Origin: Streptomyces sp. BHT-5-2
Lineage (GTDB): Bacteria > Actinomycetota > Actinomycetes > Streptomycetales > Streptomycetaceae
Direction of reading: 5' to 3'
Length of the DNA stretch: 64,000 bases
Assembly (NCBI RefSeq): GCF_019774615.1
Contig: NZ_CP081496.1
Location: forward strand, 4,836,001 to 4,900,000
In this document: positions 16,932 to 24,979 of the stretch, piece after piece
Position numbering within the stretch: position 1 is the first letter of the stretch
Layout of the letters: every line of letters begins with the position of its first letter
Made by a program: the position numbers and the translations under genes
Notes under the pieces: generated by a model
Told to the model about the DNA's origin: nothing
Seen by the model: only the letters and a program-made list of their open reading frames with translations
The model's database searches: none

Positions 16932-17753
16932 TCAGGTGTTGCGGGCCTTGGTGTGGTTGGGGGCGGCGACCTTGCGTACGGCCGCGGCGACGGCGCGGAA
17001 GTCCTTTTTCAGGATCGTAGCGTGGGTGCTGGTGACCTTTGGGTGGATGGTGATGTTCGGGTTGCGGGCGGCCACCGCGGGGAGGGTGGCGCGGTGTCGT
17101 TCCTGCTCGTCGCCCTTGCTTCCGAAGGACTTCCCCGAGGCGACCACGTACCGGGTCGGGACGGTGATGTTGTCCAGCACGGGGCCCAGGTTGCGGGCGA
17201 GTACGCCGCCCTCGATGTTGCTGTTCGCCATCTGTGCGGCGGTCATCCGCGGGGTCAGGCCCGTCGGGCGCAGCAACAGCATGAGCGGGCTCAGCCGTCG
17301 AAACAGCTTCCGGATCCGCTGCTCCATGGCTTCGTCCAGCCAGTCGTCCGGTTGTGCGCCCTCGACCAGGACGGCGCCCACGGTGCGGCCGGGGTTCCGG
17401 CTGGCCCAATGCGCCGCGAGGAAGGCTCCGTAGGACCAACCCACCACCAGTGCCCGGTCCACCCCTCTGGCCGCGAGAACGGCTTCGACGTCCCGCATGT
17501 GCGTCTCGAAGGAATGGGGGTCCGCCGAACGCTTCGACTTGCCGCGGGCCCGCATGTCGTAGGTGATGTGCCGCCAGCCCGGCCCCAGTTCGGCCAGGAC
17601 CCGCCGCCAGTACCCCTGAGTGGCGAAGTGGCCGTTGAGGTAGACGATGGGGATGCCGGGGCCGCCGGTGTCGGTGACGGCCAGGGCCGTGTCGTCCACC
17701 GGCAGCATGCCGGTCCACGGTGAAGTGGTCGAGGACGTACGGTTCTTCGTCAT
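16932..17753 (-). CDS. Alpha/beta hydrolase
   Basis: This 273-residue hydrolase has the nucleophile elbow GWSYG with Ser107, an oxyanion-hole region LNGHFATQGYW near residue 40, and a late STHATIL likely to hold the catalytic His. It probably hydrolyses an ester or similar small substrate. The ATG has AAGGAGG 6 bp upstream. A terminator separates it from the upstream serine hydrolase on the same strand. Confidence 0.88.
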   Translation of the reverse strand: MTKNRTSSTTSPWTGMLPVDDTALAVTDTGGPGIPIVYLNGHFATQGYWRRVLAELGPGWRHITYDMRARGKSKRSADPHSFETHMRDVEAVLAARGVDRALVVGWSYGAFLAAHWASRNPGRTVGAVLVEGAQPDDWLDEAMEQRIRKLFRRLSPLMLLLRPTGLTPRMTAAQMANSNIEGGVLARNLGPVLDNITVPTRYVVASGKSFGSKGDEQERHRATLPAVAARNPNITIHPKVTSTHATILKKDFRAVAAAVRKVAAPNHTKARNT

Positions 17754-17882
17754 GTGTTCCTCCTTGGTTGCGTGAGGTGTCGTACGCGACGTCTCTTCGG
17801 TGCCGCACGTGGTGCGCGGGCCTGGGCCTGGTCGCGGTCATTCCCCCGGAGGGGGCCGCTCCCGTCCCTCGCTGTTGTGTGG

Positions 17883-17914
17883 GGGGGCTCGGCGCTCGGT
17901 GGTGCCGAGCCCCC
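17883..17914 (-). terminator. Hairpin terminator after the serine hydrolase
   Basis: An 11-bp stem GGGGGCTCGGC/GCCGAGCCCCC with a 10-nt loop lies 54 bp beyond the serine hydrolase stop codon. Confidence 0.6.
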
Positions 17915-17968
17915 TTGAAGGTGGTGTTCGCGACTGTGCTGAGTCGGTCGTCGTGTTCAGCGCCGGTG

Positions 17969-19207
17969 TCAGTTGTCGAGGGCCTGGTAGAGCGTGGTCC
18001 AGAAGTCGGTGATGGCTCGTGCCGAGTCCGGGGTGGTCATCCCGGTCTGGGTGAGGAGGATGCCGACGAGTTGGTTGTGCGGGTCGGCGTAGGTGGTGGT
18101 GCCGCTTCCGCCGTCCCAGCCGAACTGGCCGATGGGTGCGTAGTCGCCCCGGTAGGTTCGGGTGGCCATTCCGAAGCCCCAACCGCCCTGCTGTCCCTGG
18201 CCGTAGGAGAGATGGACGAGGTTGCGGGCCAAGGCTTCCCGGGCAGCCAGTTGCTCGGCGGGGAGGCGGTTGGTGGTCATCAGCTCGACGGCGGCACGGG
18301 AGAGGATCCGCTGGCCCTGGTGCGTCCCGCCGTTGAGCAGCATCCGGAAGTAGGCGTGGTAGTCGTCGGCGGTGGAGTCCAGTCCGCCGCCGCCCGAGGC
18401 GAAGGCCGGGGGCTTGCTGTGGTGTCCCCCTTGGGCCGGGTCCTCCACCTTGAACTGACCGGTCTGCGGATCGGGGGCGTACAGGGGCGGCAGCCGGTCG
18501 ATCTTGTCGGCGGGCACGTAGAAGCCGGTGTCCTTCATGCCCAGCGGCTCGAAAAGGCGCTCGTGCAGGAACGACTCGAAAGACTGGCCGGCGACCCTGG
18601 CGACGAGCACCCCGAGGACGTCGTCGCTGATGTTGTACAGCCAGCGTTCTCCGGGCTGGCACATCAGCGGAAGCGTGCCCAGGCGGCGCATCCACTCATC
18701 CGGTTCCACCGCCGGCAGCAGCCATCCGTCCTCCTGGCCGTAGACCCCCCGCTCGAAGAGCGCGCTCATCATCGGGGCGGTGCGTGCCGTCATGTCCAGT
18801 CCGAGCCCGAACGTGGCGGTGAGCAGGTCCCGTACGGTGATCGGACGGCGCGCCGGCACGGTGTCCTCTAGCGGGCCGTCGGGCCGCTTGAGCACCTGCC
18901 GGTCGGCGAGTTCGGGCAGCCAGTGGTCCACCGGGTCATCCAGCCGCAGCCGGCATTCGTCCAGCAGGACCATCGTCGCCGCGACCGCGACCGGCTTGGT
19001 CGTCGAGGCCATCCGGAAGATGGTGTCCCGGCGCATCGGCGCGCCGCCGTCGTGGCACATCGTCCCGAGCGTTTCGACGTGGGTCTCCTCGCCCCGGCTG
19101 ACCAGGGCGACCAGCCCGGGAATCTTCCCGGAGTCGACATACCGCGCCAGTACCTCGCGCAGCCTGCGCAACCCTGCTTCGGAAAAGCCGCTGTTGCCTT
19201 GTCCCAT
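17969..19207 (-). CDS. Beta-lactamase-family serine hydrolase
   Basis: This 412-residue protein belongs to the class C beta-lactamase/esterase EstB-like family. The nucleophile motif SxxK is Ser68-Thr-Thr-Lys71, the tyrosine motif is WLYNISDDVLG (Tyr191), and a late GWDGGSGTTTY supplies the third motif region. No signal peptide is seen, so an intracellular esterase or amidase role is more likely than antibiotic resistance. The ATG at 19207 follows GAGGAG by 7 bp. A 12-bp direct repeat lies about 30-60 bp upstream. Confidence 0.9.
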   Translation of the reverse strand: MGQGNSGFSEAGLRRLREVLARYVDSGKIPGLVALVSRGEETHVETLGTMCHDGGAPMRRDTIFRMASTTKPVAVAATMVLLDECRLRLDDPVDHWLPELADRQVLKRPDGPLEDTVPARRPITVRDLLTATFGLGLDMTARTAPMMSALFERGVYGQEDGWLLPAVEPDEWMRRLGTLPLMCQPGERWLYNISDDVLGVLVARVAGQSFESFLHERLFEPLGMKDTGFYVPADKIDRLPPLYAPDPQTGQFKVEDPAQGGHHSKPPAFASGGGGLDSTADDYHAYFRMLLNGGTHQGQRILSRAAVELMTTNRLPAEQLAAREALARNLVHLSYGQGQQGGWGFGMATRTYRGDYAPIGQFGWDGGSGTTTYADPHNQLVGILLTQTGMTTPDSARAITDFWTTLYQALDN

Positions 19208-19574
19208 GATGAATCTCCTCACGTGCAACGTTCGATGTGTGCGGTGCTCGGATACGTGCGGTGCTCGATGTGCAGGACGGACGCGTCCCGGTGTGGCGCT
19301 CCGGGGCAGCCCTGGGCGCCGCACGAGGTGGGTGGTTCGGCGTGGCCCGGTTCACGGCCCAAGGCGCACGCATGAGTGAACGGTTCATGACATTCGCAGC
19401 GTCGATTGCGCTGCTATCAGCTGTCGCCGTCCTGATGCCGCTACTGACAAGTGCGGCGTGAACTCGCCGGCCAGGCAGGCATGACCGTGCGGCCGCGTCG
19501 TCGTCGACCCCGCAGGTCGCGCAGACCGTGCAGAGGTCGCGACAGTGCAGAGGGTTGAGAAAGTAGCGCCCGGC
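19208..19574. other. Intergenic region, mostly empty
   Basis: The 12-mer GTGCGGTGCTCG occurs at 19239-19250 and 19256-19267, possibly regulatory for the serine hydrolase. A 29-codon frame at 19372-19461 on the plus strand would encode a single hydrophobic segment, but has only a weak ribosome site. Nothing else is convincing. Confidence 0.4.
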
Positions 19575-19598
19575 CCGGGCACGATGTGTCGTGCCCGG
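19575..19598 (-). terminator. Hairpin terminator after the PadR/DUF1048 operon
   Basis: A perfect 10-bp stem (CCGGGCACGA with its complement) and TGTG loop lie 32 bp beyond the DUF1048 stop codon. Confidence 0.65.
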
Positions 19599-19630
19599 TA
19601 TCGGGCGGTCGTGTGGTCTTTTCCGGTGGC

Positions 19631-19990
19631 CTAGCCGGCGACGCGCTCCATGACCTCGGCCAGCCGCTTCCGCGCGCGGGCGGGGACGTAGCCGCCCGTC
19701 GTGTAGTTCTGCGCGAACTCCTCGACGAACTCCGCCGGGTCGTCCCCGACGACATCACGGATCGCCGTGCCGTCCGCCGCGGCTTGCTCGAACAGGTCGA
19801 CAAGGTCCTCGAACGCGGAGGACGCGCTGTCGTCGTCCGTCGGCACGAAGTGCATGAGGTACCGCTCGATCGCGTCGACCGCCGTGCGGTAGTTCTCGGG
19901 AAGCTCCTTGACGCGCGCCTTGTACGCCCACCAACGCCTCTTGGGCCCGATCACCTTGGAGAGAAAGCCGTGCTCTTCTGCGTCGGACAT
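19631..19990 (-). CDS. DUF1048-family protein
   Basis: This 119-residue helical protein (FLSKVIGPKRRWWAYKARVKELPENYRTAVDAIERYLM) matches DUF1048, small proteins regularly encoded behind PadR regulators. Its ATG is 1 bp from the PadR stop, so translation is coupled. The function is unknown; association with the PadR protein or its regulated process is inferred. Confidence 0.8.
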   Translation of the reverse strand: MSDAEEHGFLSKVIGPKRRWWAYKARVKELPENYRTAVDAIERYLMHFVPTDDDSASSAFEDLVDLFEQAAADGTAIRDVVGDDPAEFVEEFAQNYTTGGYVPARARKRLAEVMERVAG

Positions 19991-19991
19991 G

Positions 19992-20321
19992 TCATCCGCC
20001 CCCTTCACGGAGCTGTTCCAGTCGTTCTGCGAGGAAGCTCCAGGTCCTCCAGAACTCATCGAGGTACTCACGTCCCTGAGCGTTGAGAGAGTGCACCTTG
20101 CGTGGTGGCCCCTTCTCGGAGGGCACCTTCTTCACGTCGACGAGACCGCGCTTCTCCATCCTGATGAGCAGCGCGTAGATGGTCCCTTCGGCGATGTCGG
20201 AGAACCCCTGCTCCCTCAATCGTGCCGTGATCTCGTAGCCGTAGGCGGGTCGGTCGGACAGGGACGCGAGGGTGATGCCCTCCAGCGTGCCCTTGAGCAT
20301 CTCCGTCAGCAGCTTGGCCAT
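19992..20321 (-). CDS. PadR-family transcriptional regulator
   Basis: This 109-residue PadR winged-helix protein reads MAKLLTEMLKGTLEGITLAS, then YGYEITARLREQGFSDIAEGTIYALLIRMEKRGLV and the wing KVPSEKGPPRKVHSL. The ATG at 20321 has AGGAGG 7 bp upstream, so the longer frame is rejected. It heads a two-gene operon with DUF1048. Two TACCGGTA palindromes over its promoter suggest autoregulation. Confidence 0.92.
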   Translation of the reverse strand: MAKLLTEMLKGTLEGITLASLSDRPAYGYEITARLREQGFSDIAEGTIYALLIRMEKRGLVDVKKVPSEKGPPRKVHSLNAQGREYLDEFWRTWSFLAERLEQLREGGG

Positions 20322-20357
20322 GAAGCACCTCCTCCCTGCACTAGTTGGCGTTGCTGA

Positions 20358-20390
20358 GTACCGGTAGAACGTAACACTGACTACCGGTAC
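20358..20390. promoter_or_regulatory. Two palindromic PadR operator boxes
   Basis: GTACCGGTAG (20358-20367) and CTACCGGTAC (20381-20390) form a perfect 10-bp inverted repeat, and each contains the palindrome TACCGGTA. Centres are 23 bp apart, two helical turns. On the minus strand a TTGCCA -35-like hexamer and TACGTT -10-like hexamer frame the boxes. Confidence 0.7.
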
Positions 20391-20556
20391 TTGGCAAGAC
20401 TGAATAGTGGGGCCCGGGACCGCGCTCCGGCACCCCAAGTCGGCACCGCACACGCCCAGTTCAGCAGCATTGCCGGCCATCCTGGAACCGGCTGGCGAAG
20501 ACGGCGTCCCGCCACCCGGACTTCGCAGCCTGACGGATGCCGCACCGCCGAGGGGT

Positions 20557-21045
20557 TCAGTCCGGCTTCGGCAGGGATCGCAGGCGTTGCATCTGGGCGT
20601 GGCTGAGGTCGTACGCCCGTCGCATATGGCGGGTGATCACCTCTAGCTCGTCTTCGCTGTGGTCGTCGAGCAGCGACTGCCAGGCCGGACCGAGGTCGTC
20701 CCACACCGCGGCGACGCGGGCGATGCGATCGGGCACCGGCGTGACCAGCACCCGGCGTCGGTCCTGCCGGTCGGGTGTGCGGACCACATAACCACCGCGC
20801 TCCAGCCGGTCCACCAGCCGTGTGGCCGACCCCGTGGTCAGACCCGTGATCTCGGCGATCTGCTTCACCGTGCGCGGCGCGGGGTCGGCCGTGAGCAGGC
20901 TCAGGCACTGCACGTCAGTCGGGTGCAGCCCGAGATGATCGGCGACGGCTTGGTTGAACAGTACGTAGGCCGCCAGGTAGCGGCGCGACTCCCTCGACAG
21001 TTCCTCGCACAGCCGGGCCCGGTGTGAGTCTGTCACCTGGATCAC
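20557..21045 (-). CDS. MarR-family transcriptional regulator
   Basis: This 162-residue MarR protein has the winged helix TVKQIAEITGLTTGSATRLVDRLERGGYVVR and the wing DRQDRRRVLVTPVPD. It is divergent from an NmrA-like gene, with two near-identical inverted repeats between them, so it likely represses both. A second start (GTG at 21036) is possible; ribosome sites are weak for both. Confidence 0.9.
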   Translation of the reverse strand: MIQVTDSHRARLCEELSRESRRYLAAYVLFNQAVADHLGLHPTDVQCLSLLTADPAPRTVKQIAEITGLTTGSATRLVDRLERGGYVVRTPDRQDRRRVLVTPVPDRIARVAAVWDDLGPAWQSLLDDHSEDELEVITRHMRRAYDLSHAQMQRLRSLPKPD

Positions 21046-21056
21046 ATCCCAAATCG

Positions 21057-21103
21057 CTGCGCGACGCAGCAGTCTTCCCGGTAATATTCACTGCGCGGCG
21101 CAG
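21057..21103. promoter_or_regulatory. Two MarR operator palindromes
   Basis: CTGCGCGACGCAG (21057-21069) and CTGCGCGGCGCAG (21091-21103) are 13-bp inverted repeats whose centres lie 34 bp apart between the divergent MarR and NmrA-like genes. Confidence 0.7.
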
Positions 21104-21143
21104 TTAATGCACCGCGCATCAATACTACCTGCCTGGGGGAACC

Positions 21144-22025
21144 ATGCTCACCGTCGCCATCACCGGAGCCACCGGAGCCCAGGGCGGAGCGACCGCTCGC
21201 GCCCTGCTGGCCGCCGGTCACCACGTGCGCGCACTCACCCGCCGCCCCGACTCGCCCGCCGCCGAGGCCCTGCGCGGCCTGGGAGCCGACGTGTGCCACG
21301 CCGACTTCGACAACCGCGCCTCCCTCGACGCCGCCCTGGCCGGGACGGACTCCCTCTTCGCGGTCACCACCCCGTTCGGCACCGACACCACCACCGAAAC
21401 CCGGCGGGGCAAGGCCCTCGTCGACGCCGCGGCAGCCGCCCGCCTCGGACACATCGTCCTCACCTCCGCCGCACACGCCGACCGCGGCACCGCGGTCCCG
21501 CACTACGAAAGCAAGTACCTGGTCGAGCAGTACCTCCACACAGCCGACGTGCCCTGGACCGTGATCGCCCCGGCGGCATTCATGGACAACTACGCCAGTG
21601 ACTGGACCCTCGACGGGCTGCGCCAGAGCACCTTCGCCTGGCCCATGCCCGCCGACCGGCCACTCACACTCATCCCCGCCGCCGACATCGGCGCATTCGC
21701 GGCGCTGGTCCTCCAGCACCGCGACGAGTTCGCCGGCCATCGCATCGACATCGCCTCCGACGAGTGCACCCCCAGCCAGATCGCAGAGATCCTCGCTGCA
21801 GCCGCCGACCGGCCGATCGCCCACCACGAGGTCCCGCTCTCCCAGGTCCGTACCCGATCCGCCGATCTGGCCGCCATGTTCGAGTACTTCACCACCGTCG
21901 GCCTCGATGTCGATGTCGCCGGGCTGCGACGCGACTACCCCGAAGTCGGCTGGCACACCTTCACTAACTGGGCCGCCGGCCAGGACTGGCCCACACTCCT
22001 GGCCCCCACCCCGGCGCATCAGTGA
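21144..22025 (+). CDS. NmrA/azoreductase-like NAD(P)-binding protein
   Basis: This 293-residue atypical SDR starts with ITGATGAQGGATARALL, the NAD(P) motif of the NmrA/QOR2/HSCARG group. It lacks the classical YxxxK pair in a catalytic context, though HYESKYLVEQYL is present near residue 120. Members are NADPH sensors or quinone/azo reductases. Divergence from MarR suggests induction by electrophiles or phenolics. A small winged-helix gene follows 50 bp later on the same strand. Confidence 0.87.
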   Translation: MLTVAITGATGAQGGATARALLAAGHHVRALTRRPDSPAAEALRGLGADVCHADFDNRASLDAALAGTDSLFAVTTPFGTDTTTETRRGKALVDAAAAARLGHIVLTSAAHADRGTAVPHYESKYLVEQYLHTADVPWTVIAPAAFMDNYASDWTLDGLRQSTFAWPMPADRPLTLIPAADIGAFAALVLQHRDEFAGHRIDIASDECTPSQIAEILAAAADRPIAHHEVPLSQVRTRSADLAAMFEYFTTVGLDVDVAGLRRDYPEVGWHTFTNWAAGQDWPTLLAPTPAHQ

Positions 22026-22075
22026 GATCCCTGCCCAAAGCGCACACCCGCCCATACCTCTGAAGGAGCATCACC

Positions 22076-22501
22076 GTGAAGCCCATCGGCTACTGGCTCA
22101 ACCGCACGGACAAAGCCCTCACCCGCCACATGAACGACATGCTTGCGGAATTCGGGCTCACCCGGATCGCCTGGCAGGTCCTCAACGTCATCCACGACAC
22201 CCCCCAAGTCACCGACGCGCAAGTGCTGTCCACACTCTCCGCCAACGCCGACACCCCCACACTGACCGCCGCCATCGACGCCGTGCTCGTCGAGAGCTGG
22301 GCCACACGCCCCGCACCGAACCGACTCTCCCTCACCCCCGACGGACGTCAGCGCCTGGCCCGCATCGCCGAACACGTCGACACCTTCCGCACACTCTCCA
22401 CCGCCGGCATCTCCCAGGACGAGTACTGCACGGCCGTCCACGTCCTCGAACGCATGACCCGCAACCTCGAAACAGCGACGGGCACCACCCCCACGCCATA
22501 A
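22076..22501 (+). CDS. MarR-like winged-helix protein
   Basis: This 141-residue protein begins MKPIGYWLNRTDKALTRHM and has a helix-turn-helix region in DTPQVTDAQVLSTLSANADTP followed by the wing. It resembles short MarR-like regulators of actinobacteria. The GTG start has AAGGAG 8 bp upstream. Probably co-transcribed with the NmrA-like gene; its own targets are unknown. Confidence 0.75.
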   Translation: MKPIGYWLNRTDKALTRHMNDMLAEFGLTRIAWQVLNVIHDTPQVTDAQVLSTLSANADTPTLTAAIDAVLVESWATRPAPNRLSLTPDGRQRLARIAEHVDTFRTLSTAGISQDEYCTAVHVLERMTRNLETATGTTPTP

Positions 22502-23029
22502 GCCCTCACGAAACGCCCAGTTGCGCCCCACCCGCCAACTGACCACTCAGCCCCGCCCAACCAGGCACTCATCCGCCAAGTGAAGTGCTCGTTCACTTCA
22601 CCCCAGAGACCAACTCAAGCTGAAATTCGGCGAACTCGCAGAACACCACCGGCCAGGTCGCGGCGCCCAATGCGCCGGGGCTCTGCATCCGCGGCCTCCG
22701 AGATGATCCGGCCGTCAACTGCCGAGCACGGTGAGCGGCCGGTCGTGCGACCTGGATTCCCCGGAGCCGCTCTCCGCTGTGCCGGACGGGGTACGCCGTG
22801 TCAGCCCCTTTCCTACGGTGCGCGCCATGACGAACTTGAGCTGTCGCCGCTGTCCGACACGCGTACCGTACTCACCCCGGCGAGCACGCTCATCTGGAGA
22901 ACCTGCCCGACCCCGCCCGTGAGGTGGCCGCCGAACCCCGCTGCCAACCGCAGAGTGGCCATGCCGGACCACATTCAGCTTCTCGGTGACTGGCGCCGGT
23001 TGGTGAATGCGCGGCGGTACCGACCTGGC
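22502..23029. other. Gene-free stretch
   Basis: Frames here (for example the plus-strand frame ending at 23056) have no recognisable domain and odd composition, rich in Arg/Pro/Ser. I see no terminator or operator of note. It may be decayed coding DNA. Confidence 0.4.
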
Positions 23030-23785
23030 TCAGAGTGCCCGGTCGAGGAGGTCTAGCAGTGCCCGCCAATGACGGTCGTCCGCCTCGGCGTTGTATGCGG
23101 CGGTGTCGGACTGGGTGTATCCGTGCTGGGCCCCCTCGTAGACCTCGTTGCGGTAGCACACGCCCGCAGCATCCAGCGCCTGCCCCAGGCTTTTGACCTG
23201 CTCGACCGACATCCAGGGGTCCTGGTCGGCATGACCGAAGTACAGCTCTGCCGTGATGTGGTCGACAAGCCGATGCGGGCTGTCCTGAGCATCGGTGACC
23301 ATACGGCTGGTGTGGAAGGCCGCCGCAGCCGATATCCGGTCAGGAAAGCGTGCGGCGGTACGGACCGCGAGGGCGCCGCCCATGCAGTAACCGGTAGTGC
23401 CCATGGGGCCGTTCGTGACCAAGGGCGAGGCGGCCAGCCAGTCGAGATAGGCGCCGGCATCGCGCATGGCCGCTTCGGGGGTGAGGGCCTGGATGATCGG
23501 ACCGAGTTGGGCGAAGATCTCGGGCCGCTCGGCCGGCTTGATGTACGTGGGCAGTTCCGCCACTGGAGCGCGCCCCGCACGGTAGAAGGCATTGGGCACC
23601 AGCACCGTGTAACCGTGCCCGGCCAGTCGCCTGGCCATCGCCTCCAATGAGGGGCGCAGCCCGAAGGCGTCCATGTAGAGCAGTACGCCAGGGTGAGGCG
23701 CACCGTCGTCGGGGTGGGCGAGATAGGCGTCGGCAGTCCCATCCGGAGTGGGAAGGCCGAGTGATACACCTTGCACATTGGTCAT
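23030..23785 (-). CDS. Dienelactone hydrolase-family protein
   Basis: This 251-residue alpha/beta hydrolase has the cysteine nucleophile in GYCMGG (Cys134), Asp in FGHADQDPWM and His221 in GAQHGY, the DLH triad. It would hydrolyse dienelactones or similar esters and lactones. The gene is isolated between two gene-poor stretches; AAAGGTG lies upstream of the ATG. Confidence 0.9.
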   Translation of the reverse strand: MTNVQGVSLGLPTPDGTADAYLAHPDDGAPHPGVLLYMDAFGLRPSLEAMARRLAGHGYTVLVPNAFYRAGRAPVAELPTYIKPAERPEIFAQLGPIIQALTPEAAMRDAGAYLDWLAASPLVTNGPMGTTGYCMGGALAVRTAARFPDRISAAAAFHTSRMVTDAQDSPHRLVDHITAELYFGHADQDPWMSVEQVKSLGQALDAAGVCYRNEVYEGAQHGYTQSDTAAYNAEADDRHWRALLDLLDRAL

Positions 23786-24649
23786 CTGCGCACCTTTCCT
23801 CAGGCGTCCTGGCGGCGCGCGACGAGCGGCCGTCCACCCGCCGCCTCACACTGCCGATGAATCCCGATACCGTAACTTGTCGGCCCGCGGGGCAGCGGGA
23901 TGCTGCCGGCCTTCGGCCCCTCGGGGACCGCTCTCTACGGGACGTTCCGGAAGCAGTGCCTTCGTCCCGCGCGAAGACGTCGACCATCGCCTCGAACCTC
24001 CTCGGCGGCTGTTCGCGGTGTGCACACACCGGGCCTCTCGAAGTTTCCTGCATCTACGGATGAGTTACGCGTAGCCCTGTTTCTGTCAGTGCACTCCCGG
24101 ATAGCAGGGGAAACGGCGGCAGAGTGCGAGGTGTTGATCACGCCGACCGAGAGGGGGATCCGGGGGTGCCACGGGGGTGCGTGCTGGGGGAGTTGGGGGC
24201 TCAGGCGGCAGCGCGGGCTGCGTGGATGCGGGCCTGCTCCCAAGCCCGCAGTTCGCTCGGCCGGACGGAGACCGACGTGGTGCGGCTCCGGTCGGTGAGC
24301 GTGAGGTACCCACGTGGGCGCATCACCGGCTGCGGGTCCGACAAGGCGGTTGAGAATGCCTGGGCAAGGTTGGGGATGGTGGCGAAGACCGCGCCCCACA
24401 GACGACCGTTCTCTCTCCGCACCCCCTACCCACCAGATCGAACGCCGCACTCCCGAAACCGCGTGAACGCAACAAGGGCCGTCGCGCCGCGCCGAGCAAG
24501 GAAGGCACGGCGTATGAGATTCGATAAGGGTGCATCAGTAGATCGTCAGGCCCTCAGTTCAGTGATCACTCGTTTCTAGGATCTATTGGTTGCACGCCAA
24601 TCTTCACTGGCAGGTCTAGATAGTTTGAGTAAGAAACGAGGAGTGAACC
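23786..24649. other. Gene-free stretch before the type VII cassette
   Basis: No frame here shows a recognisable domain. A minus-strand frame 24201-24422 is the least bad candidate. Composition is less GC-biased than the flanks near 24520-24650, where the promoter of the EspC/WXG100 operon should lie; GAGGAG is present just before 24650. Confidence 0.4.
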
Positions 24650-24979
24650 ATGCCCGAAAATGGGTCGTTAGTGGACGCGGGGGCTCTCGCCAGGTTAGCG
24701 AAAAGCTTCGATACCCATGGTTCGGACTTGGAGACCTACAACAAGGAGTTCCGGGCGAAGACCGACGCCGAAGTGATTGACAAAGGGTTCGGTGTCCTCA
24801 CGGAATCCGAGGAAGTGACCTCCGCCTACGTCGAGATGTCCACCGACATGGTGGAGACGCTCAACGCTCTGCGGCAGCACCTGGATCACATCAGCCAGGG
24901 CCTGCGCACGGTTCAGCAGAATGCCACGGGCACGGACGAGTCCCTGGCCGCCGGATTCAGTCACGGGCGTGGCGCATGA
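24650..24979 (+). CDS. EspC-like type VII secretion target protein
   Basis: This 109-residue helical protein matches the ESX-1 EspC-type/WXG100-like fold: two long helices (LARLAKSFDTHGSDLETYNK and VEMSTDMVETLNALRQHLDH) with a central turn and a flexible C-terminus. Such proteins are secretion partners of type VII (ESX/Esx) systems. GAGGAG sits 7 bp upstream of the ATG. It is the first gene of an operon in which each gene overlaps the next by ATGA. Confidence 0.75.
   Translation: MPENGSLVDAGALARLAKSFDTHGSDLETYNKEFRAKTDAEVIDKGFGVLTESEEVTSAYVEMSTDMVETLNALRQHLDHISQGLRTVQQNATGTDESLAAGFSHGRGA

Noticed and set aside
17969-19207. Beta-lactamase resistance gene
   Set aside because: It has the SxxK and Tyr motifs, but lacks a signal peptide and looks like the EstB-type esterase branch.
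19372-19461. 29-codon hydrophobic mini-gene
   Set aside because: A single hydrophobic segment with only a weak ribosome site is not enough to call a gene.
22580-23056. 158-codon plus-strand frame
   Set aside because: No recognisable domain, Arg/Pro/Ser-rich composition, no ribosome site, and it runs into the dienelactone hydrolase gene on the other strand.
24124-24579. 151-codon plus-strand frame before the type VII cassette
   Set aside because: No domain and basic composition typical of chance frames.
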